A stretch of DNA of 64,000 bases, taken from Nissabacter sp. SGAir0207. GTDB taxonomy: Bacteria; Pseudomonadota; Gammaproteobacteria; Enterobacterales; Enterobacteriaceae. The stretch covers positions 3,038,001 through 3,102,000 of the forward strand of contig NZ_CP028035.1 in assembly GCF_005491205.1 (NCBI RefSeq), written 5' to 3'. The position numbers and the translations under genes are program-made. This document shows positions 31,899 to 41,053 of the stretch, in pieces; position 1 is the stretch's first letter; the number at the start of each line of letters is the position of its first letter. The notes beneath the pieces are model-generated. The model ran no database searches. It was not told where the DNA came from and saw only the letters and a list, made by a program, of their open reading frames with translations.

Positions 31899-34329
31899 CA
31901 GCCTGAAATTGCAGGTTCTGCTAAAAGCCGTTGACCAAGCCAGCCGACCTTTTAGGGCTATCCAGAACGCCACGCACACCCTGTCCGGGGAGATCCGCGA
32001 CGCGCAGGCCAACATCCGGGCGCTGGATGCACAGGCGGCAAAAATTGACGGCTTTCGCAAAACCAGCGCGCAACTGGCGGTCACGCAGCGCGCCCTGGCC
32101 TCTGCCAAGGAGCGGGCCGCCGCGCTGGCCGTGCAGTTTCGCAACACCGCGCGCCCCACGGCGCAACAGGCCAAGGCCCTGGAGAAGGCCCGCCAGGCGG
32201 CGGCGGAGTTGCAGACCAAAACCAACAGCCTGCGCCTGTCTGTGCAGCAGCAACGTGATGCGCTCAAGGCTGCCGGTATCTCAACGCGCAACCTGAACAG
32301 CGCCCAGCAACGCCTGCGCAGCGAATCGGCGCAGGCCACCCTGGCACTCAACCAACAACGCCAATCCCTGCAACGCCTTGACCAGCAACAGGCGCGGCTC
32401 AACCAAACCCAGGCGCGCTATCGTCGGGGCCAGGAGTTGACCGGCAGCGTGCGCAATGCCGGGGCGGCCGGTGTGGGAACGGCGACCGTAGGCGCAGTGG
32501 CCGGCATGACCCTGTTAAAGCCGGGCTATGACTTTGCACAGGCTAACTCCACGCTTCAGGCCGTGTTGGGGCTGGATAAGCACTCCGCCGAGTTTCAATC
32601 CTTGCGCACCCAGGCGCGCAGCATTGGTGACAACACGGCGGCCTCGGCCAACGATGCGGCCAACGCGCAAATCATCATTGCTAAATCCGGCGGTACGGTC
32701 GACGACATCCGGGCGGCGACGCCGGTCACGCTAAATATGTCCCTGGCGAACAATCGCACGATGGAAGAGAGCGCCAAGCTGCTGATGAGCACCAAAAGCG
32801 CCTTTGGCCTGGCAAACAGCGAAGTGGCGCACTTGGGGGATGTGATTTCCGCCACGATGAATAAAACGGCGGCGGATTTTGACGGGCTGAACGACGCGCT
32901 GACCTATATCGCCCCGGTGGCAAAAAACGCCGGCGTCAGCGTAGAGCAGACTACGGCCATGATTGGCGCACTGGCGCAGGAGGGCACCACCGGCAGTATG
33001 GCCGGCACTGCCGTGCGGGCGATGTTGCTGCGCGTGCAGGCACCCACCGGAGAAGCCGGGAAGGCGATAAAAGAGCTGGGCGTAAAGACCGCCGACAGCA
33101 AGGGCAATATGCGGTCCTTCTTCTCGGTCTTAAAAGAGATGAAAACCGCCTTTGAGAAAAACCACCTCGGCACCGCGCAGCAGGCGGAATACCTGAAAAC
33201 CATTTTCGGGGAGGAGGCCGCCGCCGCCGCTGTCACCCTGATGAAGGGGGCCGCCAACGGCCAACTGGATTCGCTGACGCGCACGTTCCAGCAGTCAGAC
33301 GGCAGTACCGCTAGGCTGGTAAGTGTCCAGCAGGACAACCTGGGCGGCGACCTGAAGGAAGGGCAATCCGCCGCCGAGGCCGTAGGCACTGACCTGTATG
33401 ACCAGCTCGATGAGAGCCTGCGTAAGCTCACCCAGGACACCACGAAATATATTCTGAAAGTCGACCATTGGATACAGAACAACAAGGCGCTGGCCGGCGG
33501 GATCGCCAAGATAGCGATCGCCGGCACGACTTTACTCGCCATGCTGGGCGCGGTGGGCCTGATGGTCTGGCCGGTCATGGCCGGCATCAATGGGTTAATC
33601 GCCGCGGCGGGAATGCTAAGTGCGGGCTTTTCGCTTGCCGGCGGAGCCATCGCCACGGCGTTAGGGGCTGTCTCCTTGCCCATCGTGGCCGTGGGGGCGG
33701 CGATTGTCGGCGTGGGGCTGCTTATCCGCAAATACTGGGAGCCGCTCCAGGCATTTATCACGGGAGTGGCCGAAGGATTCACCGCCGCGATGGGGCCAGT
33801 GAGTGAAGCCTTTGCCCCGCTTAAGCCGCTGTTTACCTGGCTTACAGAGAAGCTGAGCGGGATATGGGACTGGTTTAGCAAGCTGATTGAGCCGGTGAAG
33901 TCCACGCAGAAAGAGCTGGCCGCCGCCGGCAACATGGGCCGACAATTCGGTACATTGCTGGCAAACGGCCTGCAAGCCCCCATGAAGATTCTAGGCAAGC
34001 TGCGCGAGGGCATCGATTGGGTATTAGAAAAGCTCAACATTATCCATAAGGACTCCAGCGATCCAGAGGATAAAGAGCCGGCGGCAGATGATGACCCCGG
34101 TGCTAAGCCAGATGGCAGGCCGCTCGCTCTGGGCAGGGCGGGCTATAAGCCTGTGGTCATGGCTTACCAGGGCGGGCCGGCACCACAAAACACCTACCAA
34201 AGCAGTTACGTGCTGAACATGCACCCCGGCATGACCAAAGATGATGCGCTGGCACTGATGGCCCAGCAGCGTGAGCGCGAGCAGCGCCAGGCCAACGCCC
34301 GGCAACGTAGCCAGATGGGTTGGGAGTAA
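31891..34329 (+). CDS. T: Tail tape measure protein T
   Basis: The 812-residue protein fixes tail length and is ejected with the DNA; P2 gpT has 815. It begins with a long coiled coil rich in Gln/Ala (about 1-190), then TMP core (GTTGSMAGTAVRAMLLRVQAPTGEAGKAIKELGV) and hydrophobic segments at about 545-620 (TLLAMLGAVGLMVWPVMAGI and later), ending in a basic Gln-rich tail. The start overlaps the E' stop. Confidence 0.95.
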   Translation: MSNSLKLQVLLKAVDQASRPFRAIQNATHTLSGEIRDAQANIRALDAQAAKIDGFRKTSAQLAVTQRALASAKERAAALAVQFRNTARPTAQQAKALEKARQAAAELQTKTNSLRLSVQQQRDALKAAGISTRNLNSAQQRLRSESAQATLALNQQRQSLQRLDQQQARLNQTQARYRRGQELTGSVRNAGAAGVGTATVGAVAGMTLLKPGYDFAQANSTLQAVLGLDKHSAEFQSLRTQARSIGDNTAASANDAANAQIIIAKSGGTVDDIRAATPVTLNMSLANNRTMEESAKLLMSTKSAFGLANSEVAHLGDVISATMNKTAADFDGLNDALTYIAPVAKNAGVSVEQTTAMIGALAQEGTTGSMAGTAVRAMLLRVQAPTGEAGKAIKELGVKTADSKGNMRSFFSVLKEMKTAFEKNHLGTAQQAEYLKTIFGEEAAAAAVTLMKGAANGQLDSLTRTFQQSDGSTARLVSVQQDNLGGDLKEGQSAAEAVGTDLYDQLDESLRKLTQDTTKYILKVDHWIQNNKALAGGIAKIAIAGTTLLAMLGAVGLMVWPVMAGINGLIAAAGMLSAGFSLAGGAIATALGAVSLPIVAVGAAIVGVGLLIRKYWEPLQAFITGVAEGFTAAMGPVSEAFAPLKPLFTWLTEKLSGIWDWFSKLIEPVKSTQKELAAAGNMGRQFGTLLANGLQAPMKILGKLREGIDWVLEKLNIIHKDSSDPEDKEPAADDDPGAKPDGRPLALGRAGYKPVVMAYQGGPAPQNTYQSSYVLNMHPGMTKDDALALMAQQREREQRQANARQRSQMGWE

Positions 34330-34335
34330 CGAACG

Positions 34336-34853
34336 ATGATGATGGTTTATGGCCTGATGGTATTTATGCGCCAGACGCTCCCCTATGCCGAGCAGCAGCA
34401 TACCGTTGATTACCGCTGGCCGACCAATAGCCGGGTCGGCGAGCGGGCGGCGGCGCAGTTCCTGGGGTGGGCGATGAGAAAATTACGCTGACCGGGGAGC
34501 TATGCCCGGAAATCACCGGCGGCACGCTCTCGCTACTGACCTTCAAAGCGATGGCCGATGAGGGGTGCGCCTGGCCGCTGATTGGTGGCAACGGCACCAT
34601 CTACGGGATGTTTGTTGTGGAGAGCATCAGCCAGACCCACAGCGAATTTTTCGCCAACGGCGCGGCGCGCAAAATTGGCTTTACCCTGAGCCTCAAGCGC
34701 GTGGATGAGTCGTTAACCTCCATGTTCGGCGATGTGAAACAGCAGGCCGATAGCCTGATAAGCGGGGCCGGCAACCTGCCGGGCCAGCTCACCACCGCCA
34801 TGAATAACGCGGTATCCTCGGCGGGCGAAATGGTAGGGGGGGTGTTGGCATGA
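34336..34853 (+). pseudogene. U: Tail terminator gene U, split by a one-base frameshift
   Basis: The frame from 34336 encodes MMMVYGLMVFMRQTLPYAEQ...WPTNSRVGERAAAQFLG, the start of P2 gpU, and then runs out of register to a stop at 34491. The rest of gpU (GDEKITLTGELCPEITGGTLSLLTFKAMADEGCAWPL...) continues in the -1 frame to 34853. Adding one G to the GGGG run at 34464-34467 restores a full protein of P2 length. gpU caps the tail tube, so a true mutation would block tails; a homopolymer sequencing error is the alternative. The break is certain, its reality is not. Confidence 0.88.
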
Positions 34854-36010
34854 TGGGAATAGGCGATCTGTCCTTTACGCCCAGCGCGCCCATGACGCCG
34901 GATTTTTTGCTGAGCGTGAATGCCAAGGATGTCACCACCAATATTCGGCCTCGTCTTCTCTCTCTGGCGCTGACCGACAACCGGGGGTTTGAGGCTGACC
35001 AGCTCGACATCGAGCTGGACGACAGCGACGGCAAGCTGGAGATGCCGGCGCGTGGGGCCGTGGTGCGGCTGTACCTTGGCTGGAAAGGTGGCGCGCTTAT
35101 CGACAAGGGCAGTTTCACCGTGGATGAAGTCGAGCACCACGGCGCGCCAGACACACTGACCATTCGCGCCCGGAGTGCCGATTTTCGTGGCACGCTTAAC
35201 TCCCGGCGGGAGGTGTCTTACCACGACACCACCCTGGGGGCCGTGGTGGCCCAGGTAGCCGCCCGCAATCAACTTTCGGCCACCCTGGGGGCCGGGTTGG
35301 GTGAGCTGGCCGTGGTGCACATTGACCAGACCCAGGAGACGGATGCGGCCTTTTTAACGCGCCTGGCCTCGCTGTATGGGGCTGTGGCAGCGATAAAGGC
35401 CGGCACGCTGCTGTTTATCCGGCCCGGTGGCGGCCTGACGGCCAGCGGCAAGCCCATTCCCCAGCTCACCCTCACGCGAGAGGATGGCGACCAGCATCGC
35501 TTTAGTATCGCTGACCGGGGCGCATATACCGGCGTGACGGCAAGCTGGCTGCATACCAAAGACCCGGCCCCGAAAAAAGTGAAGGTACAGCGTAAGACGG
35601 CGGAAAAGCACTTGCGCGCCCTAGAGCATCCAGCCGCTAAAAAGGCCGCGACCACCGCCGCCAAAACCCCGGAGGCCCGCGAGGGCGAATATCTGGCTGG
35701 CACCGAAGATAACGTGTTTGCCCTGACGACCGTGTACGCCACGCGGGCAGCCGCGATGCGTGCCGCCCAGGCCAAGTGGGAACGGCTACAGCGCGGGGTA
35801 GCGGAATTTTCCCTGACGCTGGCGCGGGGCCGGGCGGATCTCTTCCCGGAAACGCCGGTGAAGGTAAGCGGCTTTAAATCCGTGATTGATGCGCAGCCGT
35901 GGATCATCAGCAAGGTGACACACAGCCTGAGCGGCAGGGGCTATACCACAGTACTGGATTTTGAAGTGATGCTTTCTGATATCGATTACGAGTCAAAGCA
36001 AATCCAATAG
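34850..36010 (+). CDS. D: Tail protein D, hub (P2 gpD family)
   Basis: The 386-residue protein is the gp27-like baseplate hub that holds the gpV spike. Family segments are RLLSLALTDNRGFEADQLDIELDDSDGKLEMPARGAVVRLYLGW, LNSRREVSYHDTTLGAVV and the C-terminal VKVSGFKSVIDAQPWIISKVTHSLSGRGYTTVLDFE. It overlaps U by four bases. P2 gpD has 387 residues. Confidence 0.95.
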   Translation: MMGIGDLSFTPSAPMTPDFLLSVNAKDVTTNIRPRLLSLALTDNRGFEADQLDIELDDSDGKLEMPARGAVVRLYLGWKGGALIDKGSFTVDEVEHHGAPDTLTIRARSADFRGTLNSRREVSYHDTTLGAVVAQVAARNQLSATLGAGLGELAVVHIDQTQETDAAFLTRLASLYGAVAAIKAGTLLFIRPGGGLTASGKPIPQLTLTREDGDQHRFSIADRGAYTGVTASWLHTKDPAPKKVKVQRKTAEKHLRALEHPAAKKAATTAAKTPEAREGEYLAGTEDNVFALTTVYATRAAAMRAAQAKWERLQRGVAEFSLTLARGRADLFPETPVKVSGFKSVIDAQPWIISKVTHSLSGRGYTTVLDFEVMLSDIDYESKQIQ

Positions 36011-36096
36011 CAACATTAAACTTACATTTGCATAATTTATCTTAATTATTCACAATGGCGACCGATCCAATCCCCTTTATTTTTTAGGTGGTTACT

Positions 36097-36318
36097 ATGA
36101 TGCACTGCCCTCTCTGTCAAAATGCTGCGCATACGCGCTCAAGTCGATACATATCGAGAGAAACTAAGGAACGTTACCACCAGTGTACAAACATCAACTG
36201 TAGTTGCACTTTCAAGTCGCATGAGACGATAGCTGAAATGATTGTAAAGCCAGGCGATGTTAAACCAGTACCACCGCACCCAAGCAGCAAGATGCAACAA
36301 GGTATGCTCTGGATGTAA
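36097..36318 (+). CDS. ogr: Late transcription activator Ogr (zinc finger)
   Basis: The 73-residue protein is close to P2 Ogr: HCPLCQNAAHTRSSRYIS, KERYHQCTNINCSCTF and VKPGDV. Two CxxC-type pairs form the zinc site. Ogr binds upstream of late promoters and contacts the alpha subunit of RNA polymerase. The first of two adjacent ATGs (36097) follows AGGTGG at good spacing; the second would fit P2 length equally. Confidence 0.95.
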   Translation: MMHCPLCQNAAHTRSSRYISRETKERYHQCTNINCSCTFKSHETIAEMIVKPGDVKPVPPHPSSKMQQGMLWM

Positions 36319-36321
36319 GAG

Positions 36322-36343
36322 AACCCGCTAAAGCGGGTTTTTT
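36322..36343 (+). terminator. ogr terminator
   Basis: AACCCGCT-AA-AGCGGGTT is followed by a T run, right after the ogr stop. Confidence 0.92.
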
Positions 36344-36380
36344 TATAACTATAAAAAACACCAATTGACCACATTTATAA

Positions 36381-36404
36381 GCTGCGTGGACATTGTGTGG
36401 ACAC
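36381..36404. promoter_or_regulatory. Right pair of integrase arm-type sites
   Basis: GCGTGGACA and GTGTGGACA in direct orientation, 12 bases apart, match the left pair and the P2 TGTGGACA arm sequence. Confidence 0.6.
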
Positions 36405-36411
36405 TGAATGT

Positions 36412-36440
36412 AAAAAAGGGGTTAGCCATTGGCTAACCCC
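36412..36440 (-). terminator. rplS operon terminator, probably phage-supplied
   Basis: GGGGTTAGCC-ATT-GGCTAACCCC is a perfect 10-bp hairpin followed on the minus strand by six T, 40 bases after the rplS stop. If the attachment core is the rplS 3' end, this hairpin lies inside prophage DNA and replaces the original terminator. Confidence 0.9.
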
Positions 36441-36480
36441 TTCATATCTATTAACTTTTGGATGCAGCGTTAGCTGTATC

Positions 36481-36843
<363 letters not shown>

Positions 36844-36885
36844 CTAGGTAAACTGATATCTCGGGAAAATCAGCCGTAGCCAATT

Positions 36886-37647
36886 TTACCCTTCATAATC
36901 TGGTTGACTGGCCAGATGTTCACGTCGGAACTCTGCCAGCAACACCTGTTGCTCGTCAGTCAGAGCTAGGCTTTCCAGAAGTTCAGGTCTTCTAAGCCAG
37001 GTGCGGCCCAGCGACTGCTTCAAGCGCCAGCGGCGGATCTCGGCATGGTTGCCCGACAGCAGAACTGGCGGAACTTCCATCCCTTCCAACACCTCAGGGC
37101 GGGTATAGTGAGGGCAGTCCAACAAGCCATCGGAGAAGGAGTCCTCCTCCGCGGAACCCTGATGCCCCAGCACACCCGGAATAAACCGGGCCACCGAGTC
37201 GATCAGCGTCATGGCCGGTAACTCGCCTCCGCTGAGAACGTAATCGCCGATTGACCACTCTTCGTCAATTTCGGTTTGGATGATACGTTCATCAATCCCT
37301 TCGTAGCGGCCACAAACCAGAATCATCTTCGGGTTGATAGCCAGCTCGCGCACGCCTTGCTGATCAAGTTTGCGCCCCTGTGGCGAAAGGTAGATCACCT
37401 TAGCGCCTTCGCCTGCCGCCGCTTTTGCTGCATGGATGGCTTCCCGCAAAGGTTGCACCATCATCAGCATACCGGGACCACCTCCATAGGGGCGATCGTC
37501 CACGGTGCGGTGCCGATCGTAGGTGAAGTCACGTGGACTCCAGCAGGCTACGCTCAGCAGGCCATTTTTAACTGCCCGGCCAGTTACCCCGTAATCGGTG
37601 ATGGCGCGGAACATTTCCGGGAACAGGCTGATTATACCGATAAACAT
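36886..37647 (-). CDS. trmD: tRNA (guanine37-N1)-methyltransferase TrmD
   Basis: TrmD methylates G37 next to the anticodon and prevents +1 frameshifting. The 253-residue SPOUT enzyme has the trefoil knot motifs [11 protein letters not shown] and [12 protein letters not shown], and [14 protein letters not shown]. The ATG at 37647 gives the family start [13 protein letters not shown]; an upstream in-frame extension is not conserved. Confidence 0.98.
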   Translation of the reverse strand: MFIGIISLFPEMFRAITDYGVTGRAVKNGLLSVACWSPRDFTYDRHRTVDDRPYGGGPGMLMMVQPLREAIHAAKAAAGEGAKVIYLSPQGRKLDQQGVRELAINPKMILVCGRYEGIDERIIQTEIDEEWSIGDYVLSGGELPAMTLIDSVARFIPGVLGHQGSAEEDSFSDGLLDCPHYTRPEVLEGMEVPPVLLSGNHAEIRRWRLKQSLGRTWLRRPELLESLALTDEQQVLLAEFRREHLASQPDYEG

Positions 37648-37699
37648 ACGCCCATCCCCATCTTGCCGTTCCACTCATCATCTCCGGTCATTGCGGAGG

Positions 37700-38248
37700 T
37701 CAAAAACCAGGATCCCAATCTACTTCAATTACTTGCGTAGTGAGATCGACTTTCTTGATAACCTGCCCATCGAGGAACGGAATCAGCCGTTCCTTGATTC
37801 CGAAGGCATCTTTCAGGTTGGCTTTCACTACAAGGACATCGTTAGAGCCGGTTTCCATCATGTCGATGACTTTACCCAGCGCATAACCCTCAGTAGTCAC
37901 TATCTGGCAACCAATCAGGTCTTTCCAGTAGTAGTCGCCCTCTTCCAGTGCTGGAAGCTGGCTTGAATCCACGACAATTTCGCAATTGGTCAGTAGATTT
38001 GCCGCATCCCGATCGTCAACGCCTTTGACTTTGATGATCAGGTCCTGATTGTGGCGCTTCCAGCTTTCCAGCTCGATAAGCTGCCACTTACCCGACTGCT
38101 GTGTAAACCACGGCTGATAGTCGAAAATGCTTTCGGCGTCATCGGTGGATGAAAACACTCTGAGCCAACCACGAATGCCGTAGGTGGATCCCAGTTTGCC
38201 GAGCACAATCGGCTTCTCAGGCGCCACAGGCTTGGATTGCTTGCTCAT
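37700..38248 (-). CDS. rimM: Ribosome maturation factor RimM
   Basis: RimM binds S19 and helps 16S 3'-domain assembly. The 182-residue protein has the N-terminal RimM barrel ([19 protein letters not shown]) and C-terminal PRC barrel ([28 protein letters not shown]). It is 18 bases from rpsP. Confidence 0.97.
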   Translation of the reverse strand: MSKQSKPVAPEKPIVLGKLGSTYGIRGWLRVFSSTDDAESIFDYQPWFTQQSGKWQLIELESWKRHNQDLIIKVKGVDDRDAANLLTNCEIVVDSSQLPALEEGDYYWKDLIGCQIVTTEGYALGKVIDMMETGSNDVLVVKANLKDAFGIKERLIPFLDGQVIKKVDLTTQVIEVDWDPGF

Positions 38249-38266
38249 CGTTACCACCGCGACAGA

Positions 38267-38515
38267 TTAAGCTGCTTTCTTAGCGTCTTTGATCAGCGAA
38301 GCTACGCGATCAGAAACGGTTGCACCCAGACCAACCCAATGCTCGATACGGTCCAGGTCCAGACGCAGTGCTTCAGCCTGACCTGCAGCGATCGGGTTGA
38401 AGAAGCCTACGCGCTCGATGAAACGACCGTCACGCGCATTGCGGCTGTCGGTCACTACTACTTGATAGAACGGACGCTTTTTCGCGCCGCCACGTGCCAA
38501 ACGAATTGTTACCAT
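38267..38515 (-). CDS. rpsP: 30S ribosomal protein S16
   Basis: The 82-residue protein starts [18 protein letters not shown] at 38515 and is the length of E. coli S16. First gene of the four-gene ribosome operon. Upstream in-frame codons through the ffh terminator are ignored. Confidence 0.98.
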   Translation of the reverse strand: MVTIRLARGGAKKRPFYQVVVTDSRNARDGRFIERVGFFNPIAAGQAEALRLDLDRIEHWVGLGATVSDRVASLIKDAKKAA

Positions 38516-38532
38516 AACATCCTCTTTAGTTA

Positions 38533-38569
38533 ATAAAACAGCCGGGCCCCATCGAGGAACGGGGCCCGG
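38533..38569 (-). terminator. Hairpin between ffh and rpsP
   Basis: CCGGGCCCC-N10-GGGGCCCGG on the minus strand is followed by CTGTTTTATT. It probably ends ffh transcription, perhaps partially, before the rpsP promoter. Confidence 0.75.
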
Positions 38570-38670
38570 GTGCAATATAAAAAGCCCGAAAATTTTACTC
38601 ATTTTGGCGCAAAAAGCAATCTAAAGCGTACAGAGTTGCCACGCGCTACGATAAATAAGTGCCTCGGGGG

Positions 38671-40032
38671 TTAACGACCTGGGAAACCGGGCGGCATCAT
38701 GCCCTTCATGCCACGCATCATTTTGGCAATCCCGCCCTTTTTCATCTTCTTCATCATGCGCTGCATTTCGTCAAACTGCTTCAATAAGCGGTTAACGTCC
38801 TGCACCTGCATACCCGCGCCCATCGCGATGCGGCGTTTGCGCGAGCCTTTGATAATCTCTGGCTTGGCGCGCTCTTTCAGCGTCATCGAGTTGATGATCG
38901 CCTCCATGCGTACCAGCACTTTGTCATCCATCTGCGACTTGACGTTGTCTGGCAGCTGACCGGCACCCGGCAGCTTGCTCAACATGCTGGCCATGCCACC
39001 CATGTTACGCATCTGTTTCAGCTGCTCCAGGAAGTCGGTCAGGTCGAAGCCATCGCCTTTCTTCAATTTGGAGGCCAGCTTCTCCGCCTGCTCGCGGTCA
39101 ACCTTGCTCTCGATGTCCTCGATCAGCGACAGTACGTCGCCCATGCCGAGGATACGTGAGGCGACACGATCCGGGTGGAACGGCTCCAGCGCTTCGGTCT
39201 TCTCACCGACACCGAGGAACTTGATCGGCTTGCCGGTGATGTGGCGAATGGAGAGCGCCGCACCGCCGCGCGCGTCACCGTCAACCTTGGTCAGCACCAC
39301 GCCGGTCAGCGGCAGCGCTTCGTTGAAGGCTTTCGCCGTGTTGGCGGCGTCCTGGCCGGTCATGGCGTCCACCACGAACAGCGTCTCGACCGGATTGATG
39401 GCGGCGTGGACCTGCTTGATCTCGTCCATCATCGCTTCATCAACGTGCAGGCGGCCAGCGGTATCCACCAGCAGCACGTCGTAGAACTTCAGCTTGGCCT
39501 GTTGCAGCGCGCGGTTGGCGATATCAACCGGCTTCTCTTGCGCATCGGACGGGAAGAAGTCCACGCCCACCTGCTCGGCCAGGGTTTCCAGCTGCTTGAT
39601 CGCCGCCGGACGGTAGACGTCCGCGGAGACCACCAGCACCTTCTTCTTGCGCTTCTCACGCAGGAATTTTGCCAGCTTGCCGACGCTGGTGGTTTTACCC
39701 GCACCCTGCAGGCCCGCCATTAGCACTACGGCTGGCGGCTGCGCGGCCAGGTTCAGCTCGGAGTTCGCCTCGCCCATCGCGGTCATCAGCTCGTTGCGGA
39801 CGATCTTGACGAACTCCTGCCCCGGTGTCAGGCTTTTGTTGACCTCGACCCCCACCGCGCTCTCTTTCACGCGGTTAATGAAGTCCCGCACCACAGGAAG
39901 CGCGACATCGGCCTCCAGCAACGCCATGCGCACTTCGCGCAGGGTCTCTTTAATATTCTCTTCGGTCAGCCGCCCGCGGCCGCTGATATTGCGCAGTGTG
40001 CGCGACAATCGATCAGTTAAGTTATCAAACAT
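38671..40032 (-). CDS. ffh: Signal recognition particle protein Ffh
   Basis: Ffh binds 4.5S RNA and signal sequences and delivers inner-membrane proteins to FtsY. The 453-residue protein has the N/NG GTPase (GLQGAGKTTSVGKLA; DTAGRL; TKVDGDARGGAAL) and a Met-rich M domain ending MMKKMKKGGIAKMMRGMKGMMPP. It is divergent from ypjD. Confidence 0.98.
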   Translation of the reverse strand: MFDNLTDRLSRTLRNISGRGRLTEENIKETLREVRMALLEADVALPVVRDFINRVKESAVGVEVNKSLTPGQEFVKIVRNELMTAMGEANSELNLAAQPPAVVLMAGLQGAGKTTSVGKLAKFLREKRKKKVLVVSADVYRPAAIKQLETLAEQVGVDFFPSDAQEKPVDIANRALQQAKLKFYDVLLVDTAGRLHVDEAMMDEIKQVHAAINPVETLFVVDAMTGQDAANTAKAFNEALPLTGVVLTKVDGDARGGAALSIRHITGKPIKFLGVGEKTEALEPFHPDRVASRILGMGDVLSLIEDIESKVDREQAEKLASKLKKGDGFDLTDFLEQLKQMRNMGGMASMLSKLPGAGQLPDNVKSQMDDKVLVRMEAIINSMTLKERAKPEIIKGSRKRRIAMGAGMQVQDVNRLLKQFDEMQRMMKKMKKGGIAKMMRGMKGMMPPGFPGR

Positions 40033-40196
40033 CGTCTCTTGCTCAACGTAATGACAGGCCGCCTTGGCGACACAATGGCGGGATTATAACACGAAGTCTG
40101 TGCGATCTCTGCCCCGCCGTGGGGAACGGTTGGAGCATGACGCCGCTGACGTTATACTGACCCTCTGACTTATTTTCTGAACCCTGACGACACCTT

Positions 40197-40988
40197 ATGC
40201 CAATTCCTGCCTTTGTGGCCATGATTGCTTACTTGCTCAGCCTTGCGCTGGTTCTCCCCAGCCTGGTCAGGCAGCAGGGCGGTTTCCGCCGTCTGGCGCT
40301 GTTCTTTGCGGCCGTTGCGCTGGTCAGCCACGCCATTGCTCTGGAGCAGCGGATTTTCGACGTCAATACCGGACAGAACCTCAGTCTGGTCAATATCGGC
40401 TCGATGGTCAGCCTGATTATTTGTACGGTGATGACCGTTGTGGCCTCCCGTAACCGTGGCTGGTTTTTGTTACCAATTGTGTATAGCTTCGCCCTGATCA
40501 ACCTGATTTTTGTCGGATTACTGCCGGGCGAGTTCATCACGCACCTGGAGTCCAGCCCCGGGCTGCTGGTACACATCGGGCTGGCGCTCTTCTCATACTC
40601 GACCCTGATCATCGCGGCGCTCTATGCGTTCCAGCTCGCGTGGTTGGACTACTTGCTGAAGACTAAACGCCTGACCTTCAACGCTGACATGCCGCCGTTG
40701 ATGAGCATTGAGCGCAAGCTGTTTCACGTCACCCAGGTGGGTGTGGTGCTGCTGACGCTGACCCTCTGCACCGGCTTCTTCTACCTGGACAACCTGTTCA
40801 GCAAAGAGAACATCCATAAGGCAGTGCTGTCGATCATGGCATGGTTTGTCTATGTGGTGCTGCTCTGGGGGCACTACCATGAGGGGTGGCGCGGCCGTCG
40901 CGTGGTCTGGTTCAGCATGGCCGGCGCGCTGTTGCTCACCCTGGCCTATTTCGGCAGCCGCCTTATCCAGCAGATCATGATGGGCTGA
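40197..40988 (+). CDS. ypjD: YpjD inner-membrane protein, cytochrome c assembly (CcmC/CcsA-like) family
   Basis: The 263-residue protein has about eight transmembrane segments and the family histidines in the HIGLALFSYSTL and WGHYHEGWRGRR region. It resembles heme-handling CcsA proteins; its own function is unproven. Together with corB it forms the conserved ypjD-corB pair next to ffh. Confidence 0.93.
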   Translation: MPIPAFVAMIAYLLSLALVLPSLVRQQGGFRRLALFFAAVALVSHAIALEQRIFDVNTGQNLSLVNIGSMVSLIICTVMTVVASRNRGWFLLPIVYSFALINLIFVGLLPGEFITHLESSPGLLVHIGLALFSYSTLIIAALYAFQLAWLDYLLKTKRLTFNADMPPLMSIERKLFHVTQVGVVLLTLTLCTGFFYLDNLFSKENIHKAVLSIMAWFVYVVLLWGHYHEGWRGRRVVWFSMAGALLLTLAYFGSRLIQQIMMG

Positions 40989-41053
40989 CATATCATTATC
41001 TGAACCTACATTCCCCCACTGGGGGAATTCACACAGCTATAAGGAAGACCGCG

